Of a stretch of 64,000 nucleotides of DNA, positions 17,774-25,941 are shown piece after piece (the stretch's first letter is position 1; each line of letters opens with the position of its first letter). Origin of the DNA: JALJPB01 sp963933115 (lineage in GTDB: Bacteria; Pseudomonadota; Gammaproteobacteria; Enterobacterales; Alteromonadaceae). The notes beneath the pieces are model-generated. The model saw only the letters and a list, made by a program, of their open reading frames with translations, was not told where the DNA came from and made no database searches. The DNA is taken from positions 1-64,000 of the forward strand of contig CAWVSL010000004.1 in assembly GCA_963933115.1 (NCBI GenBank), in the 5' to 3' direction. A program made the position numbers and the translations under genes.

Positions 17774-18789
17774 TATTTTTCTTCTTTATTTGATACAGAG
17801 ACTAACGTTGCTAGTGTTATCGCGGCTTTTCCTGAAGCTAATACTTCGCGGGCCATTTGAGCGGCGTCTTTTAAGTTGTTGGCTTTATCATGTAAATAAA
17901 GTAATGCAGCACAATTGATAATTACTGCCGCATTATGTGCTTGCTCACCATTACCAGAGAGTATTGCTTTAACAATATCGGCATTTTCTTTGGGTGTGCC
18001 ACCTTTGATTGCCTCAAGTGGATAACTTTGCAAACCAAAATCTGTGGGACTTATTTGCTTTGAAATTAACTGGCCATTATTAATTTCAGTTAGTTGAGTT
18101 GACCCATGTAAAGCAATTTCGTCTAAGCCACTTCCGTGAACCACCCAAGCTCGCTTTACCCCAGTGAGCATTAAGGTTTTGGCAATAGTTTCTATCAACT
18201 CTGGGATATAAACACCGAGTAACATCACACTTGGCTGTGCGGGGTTAACCAGTGGCCCTAAAATATTAAACATCGTACGGATACCCATCGCTTTTCTAAC
18301 GGGTGCGGCATGTTTAAAACCAGGATGATAAGCGGGTGCATATAAAAAACATAAATTGGCTTTTGCTAAACAGTCACTGGCTGTTTGTGGTGACATCATT
18401 AAATTAACGCCCAGCGCTTCAAGTAAATCCGCAGAGCCAGACATGCTAGAGACGCTTCGGTTACCGTGTTTTGCCATTTTTAAGCCACAAGTCGCTGCCA
18501 ATATTGCAGCGGTTGTTGAAATATTGATGGTGTTAGCGCCGTCACCACCTGTGCCGACACAGTCTGCGACTGGGCTCAACTGCTTTGGAAATGTTGTCGC
18601 TGAACGTCTAATGGCAACAGCAGCCCCTGCTATTTCACTTGGACTTTCACCTTTTATCTTTAATGCCGTCAACACCGAAGCCAGTAAGGCAGGTTCAATA
18701 TCACCTTTAATCATTTGGCTAAAAAACTCATTCGCTTGCTCTTGTGTTAACGAGTGTCCTTCAATAAGTTGCGTTAATATTTTAGACAT
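17773..18789 (-). CDS. trpD: Anthranilate phosphoribosyltransferase
   Basis: TrpD transfers phosphoribose from PRPP to anthranilate. Motifs are DCVGTGGDGANTINISTTAAILAA (PRPP loop), KHGNRSVSSMSGSADLLEALGVN and GIRTMFNILGPLVNPA. The open frame begins 13 codons earlier, but ATG at 18789 (MSKILTQLIEGHSLTQ, 338 residues) has an AAGGAA ribosome binding site and overlaps the trpG stop by 8 bases. Unlike E. coli, TrpD and TrpG are separate proteins here, as in Shewanella and Vibrio. Confidence 0.95.
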   Translation of the reverse strand: MSKILTQLIEGHSLTQEQANEFFSQMIKGDIEPALLASVLTALKIKGESPSEIAGAAVAIRRSATTFPKQLSPVADCVGTGGDGANTINISTTAAILAATCGLKMAKHGNRSVSSMSGSADLLEALGVNLMMSPQTASDCLAKANLCFLYAPAYHPGFKHAAPVRKAMGIRTMFNILGPLVNPAQPSVMLLGVYIPELIETIAKTLMLTGVKRAWVVHGSGLDEIALHGSTQLTEINNGQLISKQISPTDFGLQSYPLEAIKGGTPKENADIVKAILSGNGEQAHNAAVIINCAALLYLHDKANNLKDAAQMAREVLASGKAAITLATLVSVSNKEEK

Positions 18790-19447
18790 GGATATTTCCT
18801 TGTGCATTAAGTGAAAGTAAATGCTCAATACTTTGGGCTAATAAGTTACTACCATAAGTCGTTAATATTGACTCTGGGTGAAATTGAAAACCAATAATCG
18901 CTGCCTGTTGGTGTTCAATTGCCATCGGTAATTGGACACCTTGCTCGGTAGTAAAGTGTGCGGTCATCGCCAAGTTATTTGGCATTTTTGTTGCGACTAA
19001 TGAGTGATAACGTGCCACAGGTAATGGATTAACAATACGGTTAAAGGCACCTTTTTGATTGTGCTCAATGGGCGATGATTTACCGTGAACAATCTCAGGG
19101 GCGCGGTCAATAATGCCGCCAAAGTGCTGTATTAGTGCTTGATGGCCTAAACATATACCGAGAATGGGGGCTTTACCAACGGTCTTTTCAATTAACTCCA
19201 TTAAACACCCTGCATGGCTGGGGTCACCAGGACCAGGTGATAATACCAGTAAAACCTGTTGATTCGATGTTTGTTGAATCTCACTAATCTGAGCAACAAT
19301 AAAATCAGCACTTAAGGTATTACGATAAACCACAGGTTCAAACCCTAGTGTTTGAAATTCATCAACTAGGTTGTAGGTGAATGAGTCTAGGTTGTCTAAC
19401 ATCACTATCTTAGTGTTTGACTTGCTTGAGTTAGCTAGATTATCCAT
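18782..19447 (-). CDS. trpG: Anthranilate synthase glutamine amidotransferase subunit
   Basis: TrpG releases ammonia from glutamine for TrpE. It is a class I amidotransferase: LSPGPGDPSHAGC (oxyanion region), nucleophile Cys in LGICLGHQALIQHFGG, and the His-Glu pair in GFQFHPESILTTYG. I chose ATG at 19447 (221 residues): it follows the trpE stop by one base and has an AGAGGG ribosome binding site, although nine more in-frame codons exist upstream. It overlaps trpD by 8 bases. Confidence 0.95.
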   Translation of the reverse strand: MDNLANSSKSNTKIVMLDNLDSFTYNLVDEFQTLGFEPVVYRNTLSADFIVAQISEIQQTSNQQVLLVLSPGPGDPSHAGCLMELIEKTVGKAPILGICLGHQALIQHFGGIIDRAPEIVHGKSSPIEHNQKGAFNRIVNPLPVARYHSLVATKMPNNLAMTAHFTTEQGVQLPMAIEHQQAAIIGFQFHPESILTTYGSNLLAQSIEHLLSLNAQGNIHV

Positions 19448-19448
19448 A

Positions 19449-21104
19449 TTACCCTCTACCTTGAGTTTTGTCATTTGCTAAGACAATCGCGTTTAATACC
19501 GCTTGTGCTTTTTGCCGGGTTTCATTAGCTTCTGCTTGGGGGGCTGAGTCATAAACGACACCCGCACCTGCTTGAATTTGTGCAATGTCATCTTTGACAA
19601 AGGCCGAGCGAATAATAATACAAGTATCCATTTCACCCATGCCGGTAATATAACCAACTGCACCGCCATAACTTCCACGACGTGTACCTTCAACTTGTCG
19701 AATAAGCTCAGTCGCTTTTATTTTAGGTGCACCAGAGAGAGTACCCATGTTCATGCAAGCTTGATAAGCATGTAAGGCATCAAGCTCAAGGGATAGCGTG
19801 CCACAAACTCGAGACACAAGGTGCATAACATGAGAGTAGCGGTCAACTTTTAATAAATCGGGAACATGTCGAGTCCCGGCCTGGCTAACTCTAGCGATAT
19901 CATTTCTTGCTAAATCAACAAGCATAATATGTTCAGCTAATTCTTTTTTATCGAGGCGAAGTTCAAGCTCAATTCGGCTATCGAGATCCAAGCAAATGCT
20001 ACCATCACTTTTTAAACCTCTAGGCCGGGTACCCGCTATTGGATAAATTTCCACCTGTCGGTTGTGCTGTTGATACTTTATTGCTGATTCTGGAGAGGCG
20101 CCAAAGATACAAAATTCGCTATCTTTTAAGTAAAACATGTAAGGGCTAGGGTTACTGATTTTAAGCTCTTGATAGGCGAGTTTACTATCAAGACATGGTA
20201 AGCTAAAAGTACGTGATGGTACAACTTGAAAGATATCACCAGCGCGAATATTTTCTTTTAAGTTGTTTACTATGTTGCAAAACTCTTCGTCAGATTTATC
20301 TGTGGTTATCGCTAAAGATGAATCTGACGATGATTCATTAATTTGAACTCGATGATTATCAACAGCGTTGGCTGATTTTTTGGTGATATCTTCAGAGAGT
20401 AGGGTTTTAAATTGAGTAACACGTTGCTTGATTTTTTCATCAGCGCTTGTTTGATGCTCACCATCAAAAACATTAGCAATGATCTCTGTTGACTGACGTT
20501 CGTGATCGATAATCACTAATGTTTCCGCTAAATAATAAACGAAATCTGGGCAAGTATTTGCACCATCCTCTACCTGGGGTAATTGCTCACTAACGGCAAT
20601 CATATCAAAAGAAAAAACACCACCAAGAAACACAGCGAAAGGGTGGTTGGTTTGGTTTTTAAGTCGGTTATAAAGACGTAAACTTTCAAAAGGGTTAATT
20701 GCCATCAAGCGAGATTTCTCGTCAAGCTCATTAGCCACCATAGGAAATTTTGCAATAAGTACTTGGGCGGAGAAGTTTTCATGCTGAGATTTTTTAAAAC
20801 TCAGCTCTGCCACGGCTGATAATTGTTGAGCGGCAAAGGCGACTGCTGCTATACCATTTTGGGACAATGGACTAAAAGTGACGGTATCACCATTACAGAC
20901 TATTTTTACTGCAGCATTAGTCAGTAATAGGCTTTTCAATAAGTGTTTTTTATCTACTTCAGCAGATTCTAATAATATGTTGTTATCTTTATCATTACAT
21001 AATAAACGATAGACATTTAATGGATCGCTTTGGTAAGCAGCATCTTCAGTAATCGTCTTCACGGAACCTAAATTACTGTTATTGTTTTCAAGTGTTTTTT
21101 TCAT
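19449..21104 (-). CDS. trpE: Anthranilate synthase component I
   Basis: TrpE makes anthranilate from chorismate and is the feedback-controlled first step. The tryptophan-binding element is visible as NILLESAEVDKKHLLKSLL (about residues 38-56) and NPSPYMFYL. The chorismate-binding domain has GDIFQVVPSRTF, GTRPRG, ELRLDKKELAEHIMLVDLARND and GTLSGAPKIKATELI. The 551 residues are slightly longer than E. coli TrpE (520), with an insertion around residues 235-265. It follows the trpL leader and attenuator and has an AAGGG ribosome binding site. Confidence 0.97.
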   Translation of the reverse strand: MKKTLENNNSNLGSVKTITEDAAYQSDPLNVYRLLCNDKDNNILLESAEVDKKHLLKSLLLTNAAVKIVCNGDTVTFSPLSQNGIAAVAFAAQQLSAVAELSFKKSQHENFSAQVLIAKFPMVANELDEKSRLMAINPFESLRLYNRLKNQTNHPFAVFLGGVFSFDMIAVSEQLPQVEDGANTCPDFVYYLAETLVIIDHERQSTEIIANVFDGEHQTSADEKIKQRVTQFKTLLSEDITKKSANAVDNHRVQINESSSDSSLAITTDKSDEEFCNIVNNLKENIRAGDIFQVVPSRTFSLPCLDSKLAYQELKISNPSPYMFYLKDSEFCIFGASPESAIKYQQHNRQVEIYPIAGTRPRGLKSDGSICLDLDSRIELELRLDKKELAEHIMLVDLARNDIARVSQAGTRHVPDLLKVDRYSHVMHLVSRVCGTLSLELDALHAYQACMNMGTLSGAPKIKATELIRQVEGTRRGSYGGAVGYITGMGEMDTCIIIRSAFVKDDIAQIQAGAGVVYDSAPQAEANETRQKAQAVLNAIVLANDKTQGRG

Positions 21105-21260
21105 GGTTTACCCTTAATTATTTAGTCTCTGATCTTGTCATCCTGCATATTTAGGCAAGAGCCACCAAATAAACCACGTTTTTACTTTTTTCATTGATAT
21201 ATCCTATTTTATTATTCCCATAAAATGTTATCGGGAATATATTATCTTAGTGTTTATAAC

Positions 21261-21293
21261 AAAAAAGCCCGCTTATACAATAAGCGGGCTTTT
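21261..21293 (-). terminator. trp operon attenuator
   Basis: On the minus strand a 14-bp stem containing GCCCGCTTAT/ATAAGCGGGC (21293-21280 with 21276-21263) is followed by six T residues. It lies between trpL and trpE. The 5' arm can instead pair with leader bases 21347-21338 (ATAAGTGGGT) over ten pairs with two G-U, giving the antiterminator of a classical trp attenuator. Confidence 0.93.
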
Positions 21294-21343
21294 GAGAATT
21301 ATTTTTGTACAAATCTTACATACAAACAACGATCACAACCCAC

Positions 21344-21400
21344 TTATGTTGAGTAAGGCCACCACCAAATCTGTGAAATAGTTTGTTTTGTTTGTATCAT
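21344..21400 (-). CDS. trpL: trp operon leader peptide
   Basis: An 18-residue leader, MIQTKQTISQIWWWPYST, with three consecutive Trp codons at positions 12-14. When charged tRNA-Trp is scarce, the ribosome should stall on these codons and leave the antiterminator segment free; when Trp is plentiful the ribosome reaches the stop codon, which itself lies within that segment (21338-21347), and the terminator forms. The ribosome binding site is weak (GGTGA, 13 bases upstream). It lies between the divergent rnm gene and trpE, the same place as in E. coli. Confidence 0.93.
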   Translation of the reverse strand: MIQTKQTISQIWWWPYST

Positions 21401-21473
21401 TATTCTTGTCACCAACGTAAAATTACGTATGAATTATTTTATGTAAAATTTATTTCCTATAGAAGACCTGATT

Positions 21474-22355
21474 ATGAACCTTATGTCAACCGGTGATTTA
21501 ATACCATGGGCAAACTTACCCGAAGGTACTCGACTTGATTTACATAGTCATACCAAATGCTCTGACGGTGGCTTGTCGCCAAAAGAGTTGGTGGATAGGG
21601 CGGTTAACTTTCAAATAGATATTCTAGCGATTACCGATCACGATACTGTTGCCGCACTTGATATTGCTAATGAGTATATTGTAGATCAAAAAATTCCACT
21701 TAAATTAGTTAACGGTATCGAGATATCAACTGGATGGGAGGGTTTTGAAATTCATATTGTTGGTTTAAATATCGATGAAAAGGCCCCCGAATTGTTACAA
21801 CTAATTAAACGTCAGCAACAAGCCCGAGAAGAAAGAGCAATTGCGATGGGTGAAAAACTTGAAAAATGTGGCTTTGATAATATTTATAACCAAGCCAAGA
21901 AAATTTCTGGCGATGGTTCCATTACCAGAGCTCATTTCGCCAAAGTACTGGTAAGAGAAGGTCATGTTTCTGCAATGCAAAAAGCGTTTGATAAATTTAT
22001 TGGTAAAGGACAACGCGCCTTTGTAAAAGCGAATTGGTGCTCCATTGAAGAAGCAATAGCGGCAATTCATTTGGCCGGTGGTAGTGCGGTGATGGCACAT
22101 CCTGTAAGATATGGCTTATCAACAAAATGGTTAAGACGTTTGGTGGTTCACTTTAAAGAAAATGGCGGCGATGCGCTAGAAACTGTTTTACCGCAAATGG
22201 GTAATGAACAACGTAAATTAATGCTAAGCTTTTGTTTAGAATATGATTTAAAAGCATCAATGGGGTCAGACTTTCATTATCCGAGTAAATGGAGTGATTT
22301 GGGTCGAAATTTAACTATGCCAGATCAGGCAACACCTGTATGGCAAAGTTGGTAA
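21474..22355 (+). CDS. rnm: PHP-domain 5'-3' exoribonuclease RNase AM
   Basis: This matches E. coli YciV, now RNase AM, a PHP-fold 5'-3' exonuclease that trims 5' ends of rRNA and short RNAs. The PHP metal ligands appear as DLHSHTKCSDG (residues 22-32), AITDHDT, GIEIST, MAHPVRY and MGSDFHYPS. The 293 residues match the family length. An AGAAGA site precedes ATG; a second ATG three codons on is also possible. It is divergent from trpL-trpE, as in E. coli. Confidence 0.9.
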   Translation: MNLMSTGDLIPWANLPEGTRLDLHSHTKCSDGGLSPKELVDRAVNFQIDILAITDHDTVAALDIANEYIVDQKIPLKLVNGIEISTGWEGFEIHIVGLNIDEKAPELLQLIKRQQQAREERAIAMGEKLEKCGFDNIYNQAKKISGDGSITRAHFAKVLVREGHVSAMQKAFDKFIGKGQRAFVKANWCSIEEAIAAIHLAGGSAVMAHPVRYGLSTKWLRRLVVHFKENGGDALETVLPQMGNEQRKLMLSFCLEYDLKASMGSDFHYPSKWSDLGRNLTMPDQATPVWQSW

Positions 22356-22422
22356 ATACCCTAAGTCGTTTTGATCTTCTATATTTGCAAGAAACCAGAA
22401 TAAACAACAAAAAGGTCGAGAT

Positions 22423-23043
22423 ATGAGTCAATTTTTCTATGTACATCCTGATAATCCTCAAGGCCGTTTGATTAAGCAAGCGGTTGCTATGATTCATGAT
22501 GGTGCTGTTATTGTTTATCCTACAGATTCTGGTTATGCTTTAGGCTGTCATATGGGCGATAAAAAAGCATTAGAGCGTCTTTGTCAGATTCGTAATATTG
22601 ATAAAAATCATAATTTCACCTTACTTTGTGCTGACTTATCTCAACTGTCTGAATATACCCAAGTTGATAATGTTGCTTATAGGTTATTAAAAAATAATAC
22701 GCCAGGAGCTTATACCTTTATTTTTAAAGGTTCAAAAGAAGTACCTAAGCGATTGTTAAACCCTAAAAAGAAAACTATAGGTATTCGTATACCTGATAAT
22801 ATTATTGCTCAAGCATTATTAACAGAATTAAAAGAACCATTAATGTCGACTAGCTTGATTCTTCCTGGCGAACATAGAGCAGAATTTGATCCCGAACATA
22901 TCCGTGATGTTTTAGAGCACAATGTTGACCTTATTATAAATGGGGGCTATTTAAGCGAAAAACCGACGACGGTTATCGATCTTTCTGAAGATAATGTTGA
23001 GATCATACGTGTTGGCGAAGGAGATCCCCGTCCATTTGAATAA
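22423..23043 (+). CDS. yciO: YciO family Sua5/YrdC-type protein
   Basis: A 206-residue protein of the YrdC/Sua5 (threonylcarbamoyl-AMP synthase) superfamily, YciO branch. The fold is marked by GAVIVYPTDSGYALGCHMGDKKALERLCQIRNIDK, TPGAYTFIFKG and TIGIRIPDNIIAQALL. YciO proteins share the dsRNA-binding fold but are not the main tRNA t6A enzyme, so the substrate is not certain. The order rnm-yciO-rluB matches E. coli. Confidence 0.9.
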   Translation: MSQFFYVHPDNPQGRLIKQAVAMIHDGAVIVYPTDSGYALGCHMGDKKALERLCQIRNIDKNHNFTLLCADLSQLSEYTQVDNVAYRLLKNNTPGAYTFIFKGSKEVPKRLLNPKKKTIGIRIPDNIIAQALLTELKEPLMSTSLILPGEHRAEFDPEHIRDVLEHNVDLIINGGYLSEKPTTVIDLSEDNVEIIRVGEGDPRPFE

Positions 23044-23255
23044 TAGGTAGGTGATTCTTGGCTAATAATAAAGAAAAACGCCATTTTTGATAGTGTTAAA
23101 GCTTTATCATAATAAATTATCAAACAAACCTTATTAGCTGATTACAAAGTGACAAAAAAACGTATAATTGCCACCATTGAATGATTAGTCTTTGACAGTT
23201 GAGGGCGAGACATATAACTAATTAAAGTCGCTTAGGGTTATTGCTTGATAATTTT

Positions 23256-23281
23256 GACTTACTTAAGTAAGTAAGTAAGTC
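23256..23281. repeat. TAAG tetranucleotide repeat forming a hairpin
   Basis: GACTTACTTA pairs with TAAGTAAGTC around a six-base loop AGTAAG. The right side is a run of TAAG units, so its length could vary by slippage. Confidence 0.6.
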
Positions 23282-23340
23282 ATTGGCTATATTTAAAAAA
23301 TTAACGACTTGATAACCAAAACAGTGAATAAACATAAATC

Positions 23341-23373
23341 ATCATCGTGATTTCAAGCTGAAATCACGATGAT
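23341..23373. repeat. Perfect 15-bp inverted repeat upstream of rluB
   Basis: ATCATCGTGATTTCA (23341-23355) is followed by AGC and its exact complement (23359-23373). There is no T-run, so it is not a simple terminator. It starts 131 bases before the rluB start codon. Confidence 0.75.
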
Positions 23374-23471
23374 TAAATCAAAGAGACAGCAGTGTCGTAT
23401 TATTATTATTCGGTATTATTTAACGCCAATGATGATTATATCAAGCTACTGACGAACGAGAGCCTAGATCA

Positions 23472-24332
23472 ATGTCTGAAAAATTACAAAAAGTATTAGC
23501 CCGTGCAGGTAAGGGATCACGAAGAGAAATGGAAACTGTGATCAGTGCTGGCAGGGTAAGTGTTGATGGCAAAGTGGCTTATTTAGGCGACCGTGTTGAA
23601 GGTACTGAACAAATTCGCATTGATGGTCATCAAGTCAGTTTTAAAGATAAAGCTGAAGAGATATGTCGCGTAATAATGTACAACAAGCCAGAAGGCGAAA
23701 TGTGCACACGTAAAGACCCTGAAGGAAGGCCAACCGTATTTGACCGTTTACCTGTCTTAGAAAATGAACGTTGGGTTGCTGTTGGACGTTTAGATATTAA
23801 TACGTCAGGTATGTTGTTGTTTACCACTGATGGCGAACTTGCGAGTCGGTTGATGCATCCGTCACAAAGTGTTGAACGTGAATATGCAGTACGTGTTTTT
23901 GGCGATGTCAATGAGGCCATGTTACAAACACTTAGAGCTGGCGTTAAACTTGAAGACGGTCCTGCTAAATTCCAAGACATTACTTATCGCGGTGGTGAAG
24001 GTCGTAACCATTGGTTTCATGTGGTACTTTCTGAAGGGCGAAATCGTGAAGTTCGCCGTTTATGGGAGAGTCAGGAAGTACAAGTTAGTCGTTTGATTCG
24101 AGTGCGCTATGGCGATTTAGAAATGAAGCGTCAGCTACCTTTAGGTGGTTGGACCGAGTTGAATTTAAAAGATGTTAATTATTACCGTAAACTTGTTGGC
24201 TTAACATTAGAAGCAAAAAGTAAGGTCAAAGTGGACGAGAAGACAATGGACAATGCTAAGGCTCGACGGATTCGTCGCTCGGTTAAAAAACATCAGCAAC
24301 GTAACCAACAAGCTACTCGCAGACGCCGTTAA
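23472..24332 (+). CDS. rluB: 23S rRNA pseudouridine-2605 synthase RluB
   Basis: RluB isomerises a uridine in helix 90 of 23S rRNA. It has an N-terminal S4 RNA-binding domain (MSEKLQKVLARAGKGSRREMETVISAGRVSVDGKVA, residues 1-36), then the RsuA-type catalytic domain with the aspartate in VGRLDINTSGMLLFTTDGELASRLMHPS, and GRNREVRRLWES. The C-terminus is a basic tail (RRIRRSVKKHQQRNQQATRRRR), as is common for RluB. The long structured leader upstream is described separately. Confidence 0.94.
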   Translation: MSEKLQKVLARAGKGSRREMETVISAGRVSVDGKVAYLGDRVEGTEQIRIDGHQVSFKDKAEEICRVIMYNKPEGEMCTRKDPEGRPTVFDRLPVLENERWVAVGRLDINTSGMLLFTTDGELASRLMHPSQSVEREYAVRVFGDVNEAMLQTLRAGVKLEDGPAKFQDITYRGGEGRNHWFHVVLSEGRNREVRRLWESQEVQVSRLIRVRYGDLEMKRQLPLGGWTELNLKDVNYYRKLVGLTLEAKSKVKVDEKTMDNAKARRIRRSVKKHQQRNQQATRRRR

Positions 24333-24380
24333 TCGTCAGTTACACTTTTTAGTTTCAATTATTAAGGCCTTGAAAGAACA

Positions 24381-25520
24381 TTGATTAAAAGTTATGTAAA
24401 AGATTATCAGTCACTAGTTGAACTTTGTCAGCAGTTAGCGCAATCAAAAGTGCTTGCCATTGATACTGAATTCGTTCGCACTCGAACACTTTATCCGAAA
24501 TTAGGGTTATTACAGGTTAGTGATGGTAAAAATTTAGCCTTAATCGACCCTATTGCTATTGATGACCTATCCCCGTTTTGGCAATTACTGAGCGATGGTG
24601 AAATTTGTAAAGTCTTGCATGCTTGTTCGGAAGATTTAGAGGTGTTTCTGACTGCAGGCAACTGCAAGCCAGTGAACCTTATTGATAGTCAAATCATGAT
24701 GTCATTTTTAGGTCATGGTTTATCAATGGGTTATGCGGCTATGATTAAGCATTTAACTTCAATTGAACTTGATAAGTCTGAATCTCGAACTGACTGGACA
24801 AGAAGGCCATTAACCGAGCGTCAATTGACGTATGCGCAAGCTGATGTTGAGTATCTATTTCAAGTTTATCCTACTATTTTAAGTCAACTTGAACAATCAG
24901 GATGGTTATCTGCTGCGCAAGAAGAAACTCAGTTGATGATTGAGCGAAAATTTACGGCCATTGATGAAGATACCTTATACCGAAATATTAAGATGGGCTG
25001 GAAGCTAGATCCCAAACAGTTAAATTCTTTAAAATACCTTACTGCCTGGCGCTATCAAAAAGCAAAGCATCGTGACCTACCCTTAGGCTTCGTTGTTAAA
25101 GACAATACGTTAATGGCGGTAGCTAAATATAACCCAAGTAATATCACATCAATGAATGAGATCGAGGGTGCAGAAGTTTTAGATATTAGGCACCAAGGAA
25201 AAGCCATGTTGACAGTATTAAAAAAAGCTAACGAAGTGGCTTTGGCTGATTTTCCAGAGAAAATAGACCGTTTAGATGAACATCCTGGTTATAAGCAAAT
25301 ATTTAAAAAGGTAAAAGTATTTGTTCTACAAGAATCTGAAAACAGTGGCCTTTCTATCGAAAATTTGGCATCTAAAAAACAGATAAATCAATTTTTGACT
25401 TGGTATTTTAAATTAAATAGAGACCACTTATTAAAGGTCAACGTGGATATATTACAAGGCTGGAGATTAACACTCTTTGGTGAAAAATTGCAGTTATTTG
25501 CTGCGAATGATTTTAAATAA
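24381..25520 (+). CDS. rnd: Ribonuclease D
   Basis: RNase D trims the 3' ends of tRNA and other stable RNAs. The DEDD exonuclease core is visible: AIDTEFVRTRTLYPKLGLLQV (D, E), LHACSEDLEVF, LIDSQIMMSFLGHG and the third/fourth acid region LTYAQADVEYLFQVY. HRDC-type regions follow from about residue 205. The start is TTG at 24381, fitting the family N-terminus; there is no strong ribosome binding site. The 379 residues are normal (E. coli 375). It begins 48 bases after rluB. Confidence 0.94.
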   Translation: MIKSYVKDYQSLVELCQQLAQSKVLAIDTEFVRTRTLYPKLGLLQVSDGKNLALIDPIAIDDLSPFWQLLSDGEICKVLHACSEDLEVFLTAGNCKPVNLIDSQIMMSFLGHGLSMGYAAMIKHLTSIELDKSESRTDWTRRPLTERQLTYAQADVEYLFQVYPTILSQLEQSGWLSAAQEETQLMIERKFTAIDEDTLYRNIKMGWKLDPKQLNSLKYLTAWRYQKAKHRDLPLGFVVKDNTLMAVAKYNPSNITSMNEIEGAEVLDIRHQGKAMLTVLKKANEVALADFPEKIDRLDEHPGYKQIFKKVKVFVLQESENSGLSIENLASKKQINQFLTWYFKLNRDHLLKVNVDILQGWRLTLFGEKLQLFAANDFK

Positions 25521-25579
25521 ATATTACTTATATCACACAACATTAATTACTTTTAACTCTCAATACCTAGGTTTCCACT

Positions 25580-25867
25580 ATGCTTTGTGCTATTTATAAA
25601 AGCCCTAAAAAAGCCAATACCTACCTCTTTGTTAAAACTAGAGATGATTTTTCTGATGTACCCGCTGCATTAATAACAACTTTTGGCTCACCCATCTTAG
25701 TGACTTTGGTTAACTTGGCGACCAAAAAAAAATTAGGTTTTGCAGACTTAAAGAAAGTTGAGAGTAATTTAACTGAGCAAGGCTATTATTTACAACTGCC
25801 ACCTCCACAAGTAAACTTATTAAACGAGCATAAAAATAGACTCAGAACTCAGCGTGAAAATTCTTAA
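25580..25867 (+). CDS. ycgL: YcgL domain protein
   Basis: A 95-residue protein of the YcgL family (UPF0745), with MLCAIYKSPKKANTYLFVKTRDDFSDVPAAL and a GYYLQLPPP motif. Function is unknown. In E. coli ycgL lies beside ycgM/ycgN and minC; here rnd, ycgL, a lytic transglycosylase and ycgN follow in line, so the association is conserved. Confidence 0.88.
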   Translation: MLCAIYKSPKKANTYLFVKTRDDFSDVPAALITTFGSPILVTLVNLATKKKLGFADLKKVESNLTEQGYYLQLPPPQVNLLNEHKNRLRTQRENS

Positions 25868-25941
25868 CAAGACAGCGCTTGAAAACACTAGTCAACAAGC
25901 GTATCCGAAACAGTGATATGGACATTAACGTGAGGAATACT

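Larger units (their letters stand above)
23044..23471 (+). other. Gene-free leader region upstream of rluB
   Basis: No credible gene lies here. It contains ATTACA (23141-23146) and TATAAT (23163-23168) 16 bases apart, a plausible promoter that would give rluB a 5' UTR near 300 nt. Two hairpins follow: a tetranucleotide TAAG repeat stem at 23256-23281 and a 15-bp perfect stem at 23341-23373. A 27-codon frame at 23369-23452 lacks a ribosome binding site. Confidence 0.5.

Noticed and set aside
21415..21430. ACGTAA/TTACGT palindrome as a TrpR operator
   Set aside because: It lacks the CTAG core of the known TrpR operator, so the assignment is unsupported.
23369..23452. 27-codon frame between the rluB leader hairpin and rluB
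   Set aside because: No ribosome binding site, and an Ile-rich run translated from ATT repeats.
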